Part shown: piece after piece, positions 7,259 through 13,383 of the stretch
Layout of the letters: every line of letters begins with the position of its first letter
Position numbering within the stretch: the stretch's first letter is position 1
Virus record (IMG/VR): IMGVR_UViG_3300031785_000013
Coordinates: 1 to 42,944 of that record
Length of the DNA stretch: 42,944 nt
Direction: 5' to 3' (one strand)
From: a virus
The notes under the pieces: generated by a model
The model's input: the letters and a program-made list of their open reading frames with translations, nothing else
What the model was told of the DNA's origin: nothing
The model's database searches: none
Position numbers and translations under genes: made by a program

Positions 7259-7524
7259 GCCGGCACCCCGCTTTTCAGGTGGTCCATCAGCGAATCGAAC
7301 GTGTATTCGCTGGGCTGGTGGTCGGTGCGGTCGTCGATGCGGCGGACTTGATGGCCAAACAGGCCCCACCCGGAGTCAGTCTGAAAATCTCCGCCGGTGA
7401 CTGGTGGGCCGACCACCCAGCCGAACAAGCCAAAATGTGTTCGGGCATTGGGCGTCAGGCGCTCGAACCAATCCCCGACCCGCAGCGGGCGCCCGTTTAC
7501 GTCGTGTCCGAGGATCTCGCTCAT
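7255..7524 (-). CDS. Early phage protein, unknown
   Basis: An 89-residue protein beginning MSEILGHDVNGRPLRVGDWF, with beta-strand pattern GLFGWVVGPPVTGGDFQTD and then GHQVRRIDDR. The opening (DVNGRPLRVGDWFERL) resembles small SH3-like beta barrels found in phage early regions, in which a polar turn precedes RVGD. That is a fold guess, not a family match. It overlaps both neighbours by 4 bases. Confidence 0.55.
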   Translation of the reverse strand: MSEILGHDVNGRPLRVGDWFERLTPNARTHFGLFGWVVGPPVTGGDFQTDSGWGLFGHQVRRIDDRTDHQPSEYTFDSLMDHLKSGVPA

Positions 7525-8030
7525 GACTGGCCCTCCGGTAGGCGGAGAAGTCCGGCGTCGTAGATGTCAGACAGGGCAGAACGGATACGAGGACCGTCTT
7601 TCAGGATGGTTGCCGCCACCGCCGCATCAATGACCCGATCCTTGTCGGATTTGAGGGGGCGCACGTCGTTAACATGAGTGCCGATATAGCTCCTGCGATC
7701 CGTTCCGTTCCGCCACACCACGGTGTCAACATCAACAGCCAAGACGGTAACTTTTGCCCATACTTTTCTGTTCTCAATCCATGCCTCAACCTCGGCCCCC
7801 ACAGGCGGCAGGCCATCCTCGGGGCCGCACCATTGGGTGGGGCGGGGCATAAGGCGGTCATGAAACTCCGGCCCGTTGGCTGACAGCCTCCATTCGCGTC
7901 TATTGGGGGAAAAATACTCCCACCAGCCCTCATGTCGGCGATACCAGCAAACCTGAGGCTCGCGACTCAGGCCTTCCGGTGCGCAGTACGTCGCACCCTC
8001 CGGTGCCTCGTTCCAATCAATATCGCTCAT
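7521..8030 (-). CDS. Early phage protein, unknown
   Basis: A 169-residue protein rich in Trp and Cys (WNEAPEGATYCAPEG, VCWYRRHEGWWEYFSPNRRE). The middle has PTQWCGPEDGLPPVGAEVEAW followed by a beta segment (KVWAKVTVLAVDVDTVVWRNG), which resembles phage proteins with a PPVG..V...... SH3-like repeat; the C-terminal 45 residues are helical (KDRVIDAAVAATILKDGPRI). It looks like a fusion of small early-phage modules. Function unknown. Confidence 0.55.
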   Translation of the reverse strand: MSDIDWNEAPEGATYCAPEGLSREPQVCWYRRHEGWWEYFSPNRREWRLSANGPEFHDRLMPRPTQWCGPEDGLPPVGAEVEAWIENRKVWAKVTVLAVDVDTVVWRNGTDRRSYIGTHVNDVRPLKSDKDRVIDAAVAATILKDGPRIRSALSDIYDAGLLRLPEGQS

Positions 8031-8233
8031 GACACCGCCTCCGCAGTGATGTGTGTGTCTTCCAGTTCGGCTATGCCGTGGGTGATGGCGGCAAGGCGCT
8101 GGCGAGCCTCAGCGGGCGTATCGCCCAGCACCATAGTTCTGCCGCACTCGACGAGGCAGTAGAACGCCTTGTCGCCTTCCTCGAAGCGGATTAGGTCCAG
8201 CTTCTCGTCGATCTGCTTGATGCGTCGGTTCAT
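8027..8233 (-). CDS. Small early protein, unknown
   Basis: A 68-residue protein (MNRRIKQIDEKLDLIRFEEGDK...) with an N-terminal helix, a beta segment KAFYCLVECGRTMVLGDTPAEARQ and a helical end. The pattern G(D)TPAEARQRLA resembles HicB-like or small alpha-beta phage modules, but no confident match. GTG 8236 and ATG 8233 are both possible starts behind GGGAGGAACGAG. It overlaps its neighbours by 4 bases at its 3' end and 1 base at its 5' end. Confidence 0.55.
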   Translation of the reverse strand: MNRRIKQIDEKLDLIRFEEGDKAFYCLVECGRTMVLGDTPAEARQRLAAITHGIAELEDTHITAEAVS

Positions 8234-8691
8234 CACGGCTCGTTCCTCCCTTCAAAAATCGTCTCCACCCAGCCCCAGGTCGGCGCGGCTTTCATCACTG
8301 CGTCGTGGAAAGCGTCCATGGCCTGCCGAACATGCGGCGCCCAGGTCCGGCGCGCGTCATCCGGCGCGAACACCGCCAGTCGGACAATCTCCACCGGATC
8401 AATCTCGCCGTCGGCCAGCGCGTCCTGCAGTTGGTCCCGGCTCATGCCAAACGTCTGGCGGCGGAACTCGCTCAGGCACAGCGGGCGGAACTCGGCGGCG
8501 CCAAACGCCAGGAACAGCACCAGCGCATCGAACTCGGATTCCAGGTGCTCCTGCGCGCTGAACGCGGTCTCGATTTCGTCCGACTCCAGGGCATCGGCCA
8601 GATACAACTCGCACCATGCGTCGTAGGCGGCACGCTGCGGATGCAGGGCATCCTGGTAATCCCAATCGCTCGCGGCTTGATGTGCGTTCAT
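8233..8691 (-). CDS. First gene of leftward early operon, unknown
   Basis: A 152-residue acidic protein with no recognised family. Sequence is helical throughout (YDAWCELYLADALESDEIE, then FDALVLFLAFGAAEF, then QLQDALADGEIDPVEIVRLA) with a short C-terminal segment TWGWVETIFEGRNEP. Being the first gene behind the PL-type promoter, it would be made earliest after induction or infection, a position often used for antiterminators or host-takeover proteins. It lacks the Arg-rich N-terminus typical of N proteins, so no antiterminator call is made. CAGGGGAG precedes ATG 8691. Confidence 0.6.
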   Translation of the reverse strand: MNAHQAASDWDYQDALHPQRAAYDAWCELYLADALESDEIETAFSAQEHLESEFDALVLFLAFGAAEFRPLCLSEFRRQTFGMSRDQLQDALADGEIDPVEIVRLAVFAPDDARRTWAPHVRQAMDAFHDAVMKAAPTWGWVETIFEGRNEP

Positions 8692-8729
8692 GGTTCGCTC
8701 CCCTGCGGGTTGTCCGTGTTGATGGGCTT

Positions 8730-8758
8730 AGAATATGAACCGTAAGTACACTAGTCAA
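8730..8758 (-). promoter_or_regulatory. PL-type promoter of leftward early operon
   Basis: On the minus strand, TTGACT (8753-8758) and TATTCT (8730-8735) are separated by exactly 17 bp, a near-consensus sigma70 promoter. Transcription would start near 8723, about 32 bases before the first gene. One repressor operator lies inside the spacer and another just upstream of the -35. Confidence 0.85.
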
Positions 8759-8772
8759 GAACCAAAAGTACA
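8737..8772 (-). promoter_or_regulatory. OL operators (two GAACCNNAAGTACA copies)
   Basis: GAACCGTAAGTACA (8737-8750) and GAACCAAAAGTACA (8759-8772) are direct repeats 22 bp apart, two helical turns. One fills the -35/-10 spacer of PL, so a bound repressor would block RNA polymerase. The same 14-mer recurs three times in the right control region. Confidence 0.8.
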
Positions 8773-8786
8773 TTTTCTCGGGGTTA

Positions 8787-8808
8787 TTTGTGACCGGTCA
8801 GTCACAAA
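8787..8808. promoter_or_regulatory. 8-bp palindrome upstream of PL, unassigned operator
   Basis: TTTGTGAC (8787-8794), six bases, GTCACAAA (8801-8808). It resembles a CRP box, but the TGTGA/TCACA half-sites are 8 bp apart instead of 6. It sits between the terminator of the repressor operon and the OL operators, about 65-85 bp upstream of the PL start. Confidence 0.45.
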
Positions 8809-8835
8809 AGGGGCGGGTCAGCGAAAAGCAGGCAC

Positions 8836-8858
8836 AAAAAAGCCCGCGCTGGGCGGGC
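8836..8858 (-). terminator. Terminator of the repressor operon
   Basis: On the minus strand GCCCGC-CCAGC-GCGGGC followed by TTTTTT. It lies 75 bases after the stop of the last gene of the repressor operon and upstream of PL, separating the two leftward transcripts. Confidence 0.85.
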
Positions 8859-8932
8859 CATTCTGCGCCAAAGAGGCTAGTCACCGTAGCGGATGGCGAC
8901 TCCTGGCTACGGCGGCCACCGCGAGGGTGGAC

Positions 8933-9289
8933 TTAAATCAGGGCGGCGGCGCCGAAGGAGATTGCGGCGGCCAGGGCAACCAGGGTGATCGCGGTGCCCA
9001 CGAACCACTTGATCATGGTCGATTCCACGGACTTGACGCTGGTCTCAACGCCGGACAGGTCAGCCTTGGTGGCGCCATGCTTCTCGATGGAGTCGGTGCG
9101 CTCATCGATCCGAGCAAGCGTTACCCGCATGTCTGCCGTTACCTGTTCCAGATTCGCTACACGCTGTTCCATATCGTCAGGCCCTCCGGGGCCTCCACCG
9201 TCTTTTCCGCCCTTAGAATGAGGCTCGTCGCGGTAAGATTCAACCATTTGTTCTTTGTAGGCGCTGTAGTCCAGAACATTGTTATCCAT
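8933..9289 (-). CDS. Coiled-coil protein with C-terminal membrane anchor (rexB position)
   Basis: A 118-residue protein. The N-terminal third is polar and ends in a Gly-rich linker (SKGGKDGGGPGGPDD). Residues about 40-92 form a heptad-like coiled coil (MEQRVANLEQVTADMRVTLA, ...SGVETSVKSVES), and residues about 94-116 a single transmembrane helix (FVGTAITLVALAAAISFGAA). It overlaps the upstream zinc-ribbon gene by 8 bases and is the last gene of the repressor operon, so it should be expressed in the lysogen. Position matches lambda rexB (membrane, exclusion). The architecture also resembles XhlA-like small membrane proteins and the lysis-region protein at 20753. Confidence 0.65.
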   Translation of the reverse strand: MDNNVLDYSAYKEQMVESYRDEPHSKGGKDGGGPGGPDDMEQRVANLEQVTADMRVTLARIDERTDSIEKHGATKADLSGVETSVKSVESTMIKWFVGTAITLVALAAAISFGAAALI

Positions 9290-9608
9290 GATCCCCGCCC
9301 CCAGAGTTGCGCGCTTTCAGTATACTCAGCAGCTCCCGAATGATTGGCATTGGCCAGAATAGAGATATGTGACCGCAGTTGCTGCAGCTCAGCGCCAGCG
9401 TCGGGAGATGATGGTCATCGTCTGCGAATTCCAGTCTAAAGGCTCCGGCGTGCTGGATGCTTTCGAGGCTCGGGAAAAACACAAGCGTGTCGCTCCCGCA
9501 AAAGGTGCACCGCCATCGGCCCGAAACGCGGGCCAGTGCTGCGGCGAGATCAACATCATCCGCCTTGGCGATGATCTCCTTGATAGATTTTGGGTCCACC
9601 TCGGACAT
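9282..9608 (-). CDS. Zinc-ribbon protein co-expressed with repressor (rexA position)
   Basis: A 108-residue protein with two CxxC knuckles: RCTFCGSD near residue 33 and SCSNCGHI near residue 75, a probable zinc ribbon flanking a beta region (TLVFFPSLESIQHAGAFRLE). The N-terminal 30 residues are helical. AGGAGGGGAT precedes ATG 9608, only 22 bases after the repressor stop, so it belongs to the repressor transcript and would be made in the lysogen. Lambda rexA occupies this position. Similar small zinc-ribbon proteins are scattered in bacteria without known function. A nucleic-acid sensor or regulator is a guess. Confidence 0.65.
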   Translation of the reverse strand: MSEVDPKSIKEIIAKADDVDLAAALARVSGRWRCTFCGSDTLVFFPSLESIQHAGAFRLEFADDDHHLPTLALSCSNCGHISLFWPMPIIRELLSILKARNSGGGDHG

Positions 9609-9630
9609 ATCCCCTCCTGGGTTGTTGTTA

Positions 9631-10329
9631 TTACATCGGGTCGTACTTGCCGATCACTACGCCGCAGATGCTCCATCCGCCGTCGATCTTGATGATCGGC
9701 TCCGGCCAGTCCGGGTTGCCGGGCTTCAGGAACGGCTCGCCCTCGTTGAACTGGATCATCTTGAGGGTGACCTTGGCGTCGCTGTGGCGCTTGGCCACCA
9801 CGAATTTGCCGCTATCCGGCGTCCGGTCTGGGTCCACGATGACGATTTCGCCGCTACGGATGCGAGGGAAGTTGCTTTCGCCATCGACGCGCAGAGCATA
9901 GGTGCGCGGGCCGGCGCCGGGCGGCCGGAACGGCAACCATTCGTCGGCCATGCCTGGCTCGAATGGATCTTCCGCTTCGCAGAACTCGCCGGCTTGAACA
10001 TAGCTGATGATTGGGATGCTGCCGTGGTTGGCCGGCCCCGGCGCCACGTCATCGCCCCATGGCTCCAACTCCTCGGCGACACCAGCCGCCATGGAGCCCT
10101 CGCCATATTGGAGCCACTGCTGGCTGACCCGTAACGCCTTTGCTATGACGCCCAACTTTTCCTGGCGCGGCATGGCCTCGCCGTTGAGCCATTTGCTCGC
10201 GGCCTTCGGGGTGGCGCCGGCCAGCTTGGCAAGGCGAGCGCCCGCGCCCCGCTCCGGCCACCCCTCGTTTGCGGTGGCGCGGCGCAGGCGCGCGGAGAAC
10301 CGTTTTCGTACTTCTTCAGCATGAACCAT
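9631..10329 (-). CDS. CI-type prophage repressor with S24 (LexA-like) domain
   Basis: A 232-residue repressor that would keep the prophage silent. The N-terminal helix-turn-helix spans about residues 28-60 (RLAKLAGATPKAASKWLNGE). The C-terminal S24 domain has an Ala113-Gly114 cleavage site (VQAGEF), a likely nucleophile Ser152 (VDGESNFP) and Lys190 (KVTLKM), so RecA-stimulated self-cleavage and SOS induction are expected. ATG 10329 is the chosen start because HTH sequence begins soon after it. It lies inside an operator copy and about 7 bases from the PRM -10, so the message is probably leaderless, as in lambda cI. Confidence 0.92.
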   Translation of the reverse strand: MVHAEEVRKRFSARLRRATANEGWPERGAGARLAKLAGATPKAASKWLNGEAMPRQEKLGVIAKALRVSQQWLQYGEGSMAAGVAEELEPWGDDVAPGPANHGSIPIISYVQAGEFCEAEDPFEPGMADEWLPFRPPGAGPRTYALRVDGESNFPRIRSGEIVIVDPDRTPDSGKFVVAKRHSDAKVTLKMIQFNEGEPFLKPGNPDWPEPIIKIDGGWSICGVVIGKYDPM

Positions 10330-10335
10330 AGGTAC

Positions 10336-10341
10336 ATTATC
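10336..10341 (-). promoter_or_regulatory. PRM -10 element of repressor promoter
   Basis: Minus-strand GATAAT at 10336-10341 puts the transcription start at or next to the repressor ATG (10329). No good -35 is visible 17 bp upstream (CTGAAA), consistent with a weak, activator-dependent PRM. Confidence 0.55.
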
Positions 10342-10348
10342 TTTCTTC

Positions 10349-10376
10349 TTGAATGTACTTTCAGTTCCGTTATAAG
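10349..10376 (+). promoter_or_regulatory. PR promoter of rightward early operon
   Basis: TTGAAT (10349-10354) and TATAAG (10371-10376) with a 16-bp spacer. Transcription would start near 10383, about 25 bases upstream of the cro-like start. The middle operator lies in the spacer and the third straddles the predicted start site. Confidence 0.75.
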
Positions 10377-10408
10377 ATGTACCGAAAGTACATATCGGAA
10401 CCGGAACT

Positions 10409-10639
10409 ATGTCCTTCTTCAAATCAGTTATCGACTCGGTAGGTGGCGTCAAGGCGGCCTCCAAAATCTGCGGGATCAGCCCTCGCGCCATGTACAAGTG
10501 GCTGGATAGCGGCTCCCTCCCCAGGACCGATTACACCGGCGAAACGAACTACGCCGACCTGCTGGCCGAAGCCTCGGACGGCAAATTCACCGCCGACGAA
10601 CTGCGCGAGAAATTGCGCCCCGGATCACGCGCTGCCTGA
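10409..10639 (+). CDS. YdaS/Cro-like DNA-binding protein
   Basis: A 76-residue protein divergent from the repressor and first on the PR transcript, the position of Cro. Its N-terminal 40 residues form a helix-turn-helix of the YdaS/Cro type: MSFFKSVIDSVGGVKAASKI, then CGISPRAMYKWLDSGSLPRT. The C-terminal helix (DGKFTADELREKLRP) may mediate dimerisation. It would bind the same operators to block repressor synthesis and favour lytic growth. The upstream ribosome site is weak (GGAAC), which may limit Cro levels. Confidence 0.85.
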   Translation: MSFFKSVIDSVGGVKAASKICGISPRAMYKWLDSGSLPRTDYTGETNYADLLAEASDGKFTADELREKLRPGSRAA

Positions 10640-10678
10640 CCGGGCGCTTTTTATTTGGCTTGGAGTGAGAGAGCGAAC

Positions 10679-11098
10679 ATGAGCGAAACGCAGCGAACAA
10701 TGCCCCTGATGGGCGCCATCGACACCGAGACGCGGGACGTTGACCCGGTCGCCATAGCGGGCTGCTCGCACTGGTCCCAGGCCCTCCGGCTGTGCCTTCA
10801 GCAATCCCGTGTGAAGCGCGACCAGCGCTCATGGGCTGATCTGCTGGGCATGTCAGTAGGAACCCTGAACACGCTCATGAACGCCGACCACCACGCCAAG
10901 CGGGGCGCCCGTGTTCGGCATCTGGATATGGATTTGGTGGCGGAGATCGAGGCGCTGGCCGGCAACAACGCAATCAGCCAGTACCAAGTCATGCGCAAGG
11001 CGCGGCAGTTGTATTGCCAGCGCGGGCAGGTGAGCCCGGAACAGGAAATGGCAGAGCTTCGGGCGCGGCTGGCCCAGCTTGAGGCGCAATCAGCTTAA
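10679..11098 (+). CDS. CII-like / HTH early regulator
   Basis: A 139-residue protein following cro, where lambda has cII. It has a helix-turn-helix segment (RSWADLLGMSVGTLNTLMNA, about residues 46-65) and ends in a long helix with a heptad pattern (SPEQEMAELRARLAQLEAQS), suggesting oligomerisation. The fold fits a phage transcriptional activator or repressor, but the sequence is not close to lambda CII. ATG 10679 follows GGAGTGAGAGAGCG. It ends just before a hairpin terminator, which it or the antitermination system could modulate. Confidence 0.6.
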   Translation: MSETQRTMPLMGAIDTETRDVDPVAIAGCSHWSQALRLCLQQSRVKRDQRSWADLLGMSVGTLNTLMNADHHAKRGARVRHLDMDLVAEIEALAGNNAISQYQVMRKARQLYCQRGQVSPEQEMAELRARLAQLEAQSA

Positions 11099-11103
11099 AC
11101 AAG

Positions 11104-11138
11104 AAAGCCCCGGCGCTGGCAGGCGGAACCGGGGCTTT
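11104..11138 (+). terminator. Intergenic hairpin terminator after CII-like gene
   Basis: AAAGCCCCGG (11104-11113) and CCGGGGCTTT (11129-11138), 10 bp with a 15-base loop and only three T after the stem. It resembles tR1 in lambda in position and could attenuate PR transcription before the replication genes. Confidence 0.6.
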
Positions 11139-11152
11139 GGTGGAGACTCGAG

Positions 11153-11290
11153 ATGACTATACCGAAAGACGAAACGAAGCACCAGAGAGCCCAGCGGCTC
11201 GCCAGAGAGGCGGCAAAGCGCATGGCATCCAAGCCCTGCGAGCGCACCCGCCGGACGCTGTTCAAGCACATTCGAGAGGGGTTGGAGTAA
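11153..11290 (+). CDS. Small basic protein upstream of replication gene
   Basis: A 45-residue, strongly basic protein (MTIPKDETKHQRAQRLAREA ... FKHIREGLE) that is probably one long helix. TGGAGA lies 8 bases upstream, and its TAA overlaps the ATG of the replication initiator by one base (TAATG), so it is likely translated and couples into that gene. Short basic genes in this spot are common in lambda-like phages. Function unknown; RNA or DNA binding is possible. Confidence 0.55.
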   Translation: MTIPKDETKHQRAQRLAREAAKRMASKPCERTRRTLFKHIREGLE

Positions 11291-12060
11291 TGAGCCGCTA
11301 CCGCAAAGTCGATCCGCGCATCTGGAACGACGCGAAGTTTCGCGGGCTCAGCGACAACGCCAAGCTGGTGTTCTTCATGTTGCTGACCCACCCGAACATG
11401 ACCGCGCTGGGTGCAATGCGCGCCACGGTCGCAGGTTTGGCGGAGGAAATGGGATGGCTTCCGGAAGCCTTCCGGGAAGCCTTTCAGGAGGTATGCCGGA
11501 AGGGCATGGCAGAGCATGACCAAGAGGCCTGTTTGATGGCTCTCCCGAAGTTCATCAAGTACAACCCCCCGGAGTCTCCCAACGTGGTCAAGGCATGGGA
11601 ATCTGCGCTGGACATGCTGCCGGAGTGTGCCCTCAAAAGCCGCGTCATTGCTGGTGCGAGAGCCTTTATTGAAGGGAAAAGCGAAGGCTTCCAGAAAGCC
11701 TTACCGGAAGCCTTCGCGAAGAGTATGCCTTATCAGGAGCAGGAGCAGGAGCAGGAGCAGGATATAGGTTCCGCCGCTGGCGGCGCCCCAGCTAAGAAAT
11801 CCAGACGCAAGAAACCCGAAACCCCGATCCCTGACGACTTCCAGCCTGACGCTACCAGCAAGCAGAAAGCCCTGGAGTACGGGCTAAGCCTTTCGGCGGA
11901 GCTGGACAAATTCGTGAATCACGCCCACGCCAATGACCGCCGGCAGGTCGACTGGCAAGCAGCATTCCGCATGTGGCTGACCAATGCCCTCGAGTTTCGT
12001 GGTGGCCGGCGACAGGCAGCGGGCAACCCCGGACCCCGGAAGGAGCTTCGCCTTGACTGA
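11290..12060 (+). CDS. O-like replication initiator
   Basis: A 256-residue replication protein. The N-terminal half (YRKVDPRIWNDAKFRGLSDN, then KLVFFMLLTHPNMTALGAMR) has the winged-helix pattern of phage replisome organisers and DnaT-like proteins. The C-terminal part (about 180-240: IPDDFQPDATSKQKALEYGL, RQVDWQAAFRMWLTNALEF) is the domain that in relatives contacts the helicase loader or helicase. A (GAGCAG)n tract at 11735-11760 encodes EQEQEQEQ between the domains. Repeats inside the gene probably form the origin. It overlaps the DnaB-like helicase gene, its likely partner. Confidence 0.8.
   Translation: MSRYRKVDPRIWNDAKFRGLSDNAKLVFFMLLTHPNMTALGAMRATVAGLAEEMGWLPEAFREAFQEVCRKGMAEHDQEACLMALPKFIKYNPPESPNVVKAWESALDMLPECALKSRVIAGARAFIEGKSEGFQKALPEAFAKSMPYQEQEQEQEQDIGSAAGGAPAKKSRRKKPETPIPDDFQPDATSKQKALEYGLSLSAELDKFVNHAHANDRRQVDWQAAFRMWLTNALEFRGGRRQAAGNPGPRKELRLD
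11456..11717. other. Candidate replication origin within the initiator gene
   Basis: GGAAGCC or its complement GGCTTCC occurs five times in two clusters: 11456-11462 and 11463-11469 (a perfect 14-bp palindrome), 11475-11481, 11686-11692 and 11706-11712. The second cluster is a 12-bp inverted repeat (11681-11692, 11706-11717). In lambdoid phages the origin, with iterons for the O protein, lies inside the initiator gene. Assignment here is by analogy. Confidence 0.45.
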
Positions 12061-13354
12061 CATGATCGAAATCAGCGCCCGCCTGCACCGGCAGGCCACC
12101 CAGGCGGAGGACGCCATCATCGGCTCCGCCCTGATCAACCCCTCGGTCCTGGCCACCATGGACCTGACCCCGGCGGACTTCGTCACCGCCAATGGCCGGC
12201 AGGCGTGGCAGGCGATCACCCAGGCGGACATGGACGGCCCGGTGGACATCGTCACCGTGGGCGCCGTGCTTTCGGCCATGACCAACGGCCGTGACTGGCT
12301 GGTGTGGCTGTCCGAGCGCGCCCAGAGCACCCCGAGCGCAGCGAACGCCAAAGCCTACGCCGGTGAGCTGCGCAAGATGCGTCAGAAGCTCCGAGCCATG
12401 CAGCTTTGCTCCGAGGCGCTGGGGGAAATCCCGAACGGCGGCCCGGAAGTGATCGACGGGCTGATCGGCGGGCTGATGGACCTGATGTCCGTGGCCAAAA
12501 ACTACGAATACACGATGAAGGAATCCCTGCGCGCCGCCACCAACCTGATGGAAATGGCCCGCAAGGGCGACCTGAAAACCGTCACCACCGGCCTGACCGA
12601 CCTGGACGAACAGCTGGGCGGATTCCACGACTCCGATCTGGTGGTCGTGGGCGCCCGGCCGGCCATGGGAAAGAGTGCGCTGCTGCTGAATCTGGCGCTC
12701 AACGCCGGCACCGCGGTGGGCATCATCAGCTCCGAGCAGCCCCATGAGCAGATCGGCATGCGCACCCTGGCCATCGGATCCGGCGTGGGCCTGGGCAAGA
12801 TCCGGGCGGCGCGGATGGATCACAGCGAGTGGGACCGCCTGCCCATGGCCATGACCAAGTACGCCGAGCGCGGGATTTTCATCAACGACCGCTCCGGCAT
12901 TTCCATCATCGAGCTGGTTCGCCAAGCCCGCCAGTGGAAGCACGGCCAGGGCATCACCGCCCTGTACGTCGATTACATCCAGCGCATCAAGGCCAGCGAC
13001 CCCCGGGCGAAGCGCCACGAGCAGGTGGGGGAGGTCGTGCGCGGCCTCAAGGAGCTGGCCCGCGAGCTGAACATCCCGGTGGTGGCCCTGGCCCAGGTGA
13101 GCCGCGACGTGGATAAGCGGACCGACAAGCGCCCGAACATGGGCGACATGTCCGACAGCTCCGAGATCGAGAAAGAGGCGGATCAGGTGATGACCCTGTA
13201 CCGCGACGACGCCTACGACGAGAGCAGCCCCTGGAAAGGCGTCATGGAAATCAACATCGAGAAGAACCGCCACGGCCCCACCGGGAACGTGAAGGTGACC
13301 TGGAACGGCGCGGCCCAGCAGGTGCGCGACCTGGATACGAGGTACACGGCATGA
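12053..13354 (+). CDS. DnaB-type replicative helicase
   Basis: A 433-residue hexameric helicase (host DnaB has about 470). The N-terminal helical domain spans about residues 8-110, followed by a linker and the RecA-like motor: Walker A GARPAMGKS (200-208), Walker B TALYVDYIQR (about 302-311) and the ALAQVSR sensor motif (about 345-351). It would unwind the phage replication fork together with the O-like protein upstream. AAGGAG at 12040-12045 is 7 bases from TTG 12053 but 16 from ATG 12062, so the TTG start is favoured; it overlaps the initiator gene by 8 bases. Confidence 0.92.
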   Translation: MTDMIEISARLHRQATQAEDAIIGSALINPSVLATMDLTPADFVTANGRQAWQAITQADMDGPVDIVTVGAVLSAMTNGRDWLVWLSERAQSTPSAANAKAYAGELRKMRQKLRAMQLCSEALGEIPNGGPEVIDGLIGGLMDLMSVAKNYEYTMKESLRAATNLMEMARKGDLKTVTTGLTDLDEQLGGFHDSDLVVVGARPAMGKSALLLNLALNAGTAVGIISSEQPHEQIGMRTLAIGSGVGLGKIRAARMDHSEWDRLPMAMTKYAERGIFINDRSGISIIELVRQARQWKHGQGITALYVDYIQRIKASDPRAKRHEQVGEVVRGLKELARELNIPVVALAQVSRDVDKRTDKRPNMGDMSDSSEIEKEADQVMTLYRDDAYDESSPWKGVMEINIEKNRHGPTGNVKVTWNGAAQQVRDLDTRYTA

Positions 13355-13383
13355 AACTGACCAGCAAGAGCGAGGTGGCGTGA
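13351..13383 (+). CDS. Possible 10-codon coupling ORF
   Basis: MKLTSKSEVA: its ATG overlaps the helicase stop (ATGA) and its TGA overlaps the next gene's ATG (TGATG). It exactly fills the gap and would keep ribosomes moving between the two genes. It may be a chance arrangement. Confidence 0.25.
   Translation: MKLTSKSEVA

Larger units (their letters stand above)
10323..10392. promoter_or_regulatory. OR region: three operator copies between repressor and cro
   Basis: Three variants of GAACCNNAAGTACA: GAACCATAGGTACA (10323-10336), the inverted TGTACTTTCAGTTC (10354-10367) and GTACCGAAAGTACA (10379-10392). The last lies within a perfect dyad TGTAC-CGAAA-GTACA (10378-10392). The leftmost copy covers the repressor start codon and PRM -10 boundary, suggesting negative autoregulation; the others overlap PR. 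Confidence 0.8.

Noticed and set aside
8787-8808. Canonical CRP site
   Set aside because: Half-sites TGTGA and TCACA are 8 bp apart, not 6, so CRP binding is not expected; kept only as an unassigned palindrome.
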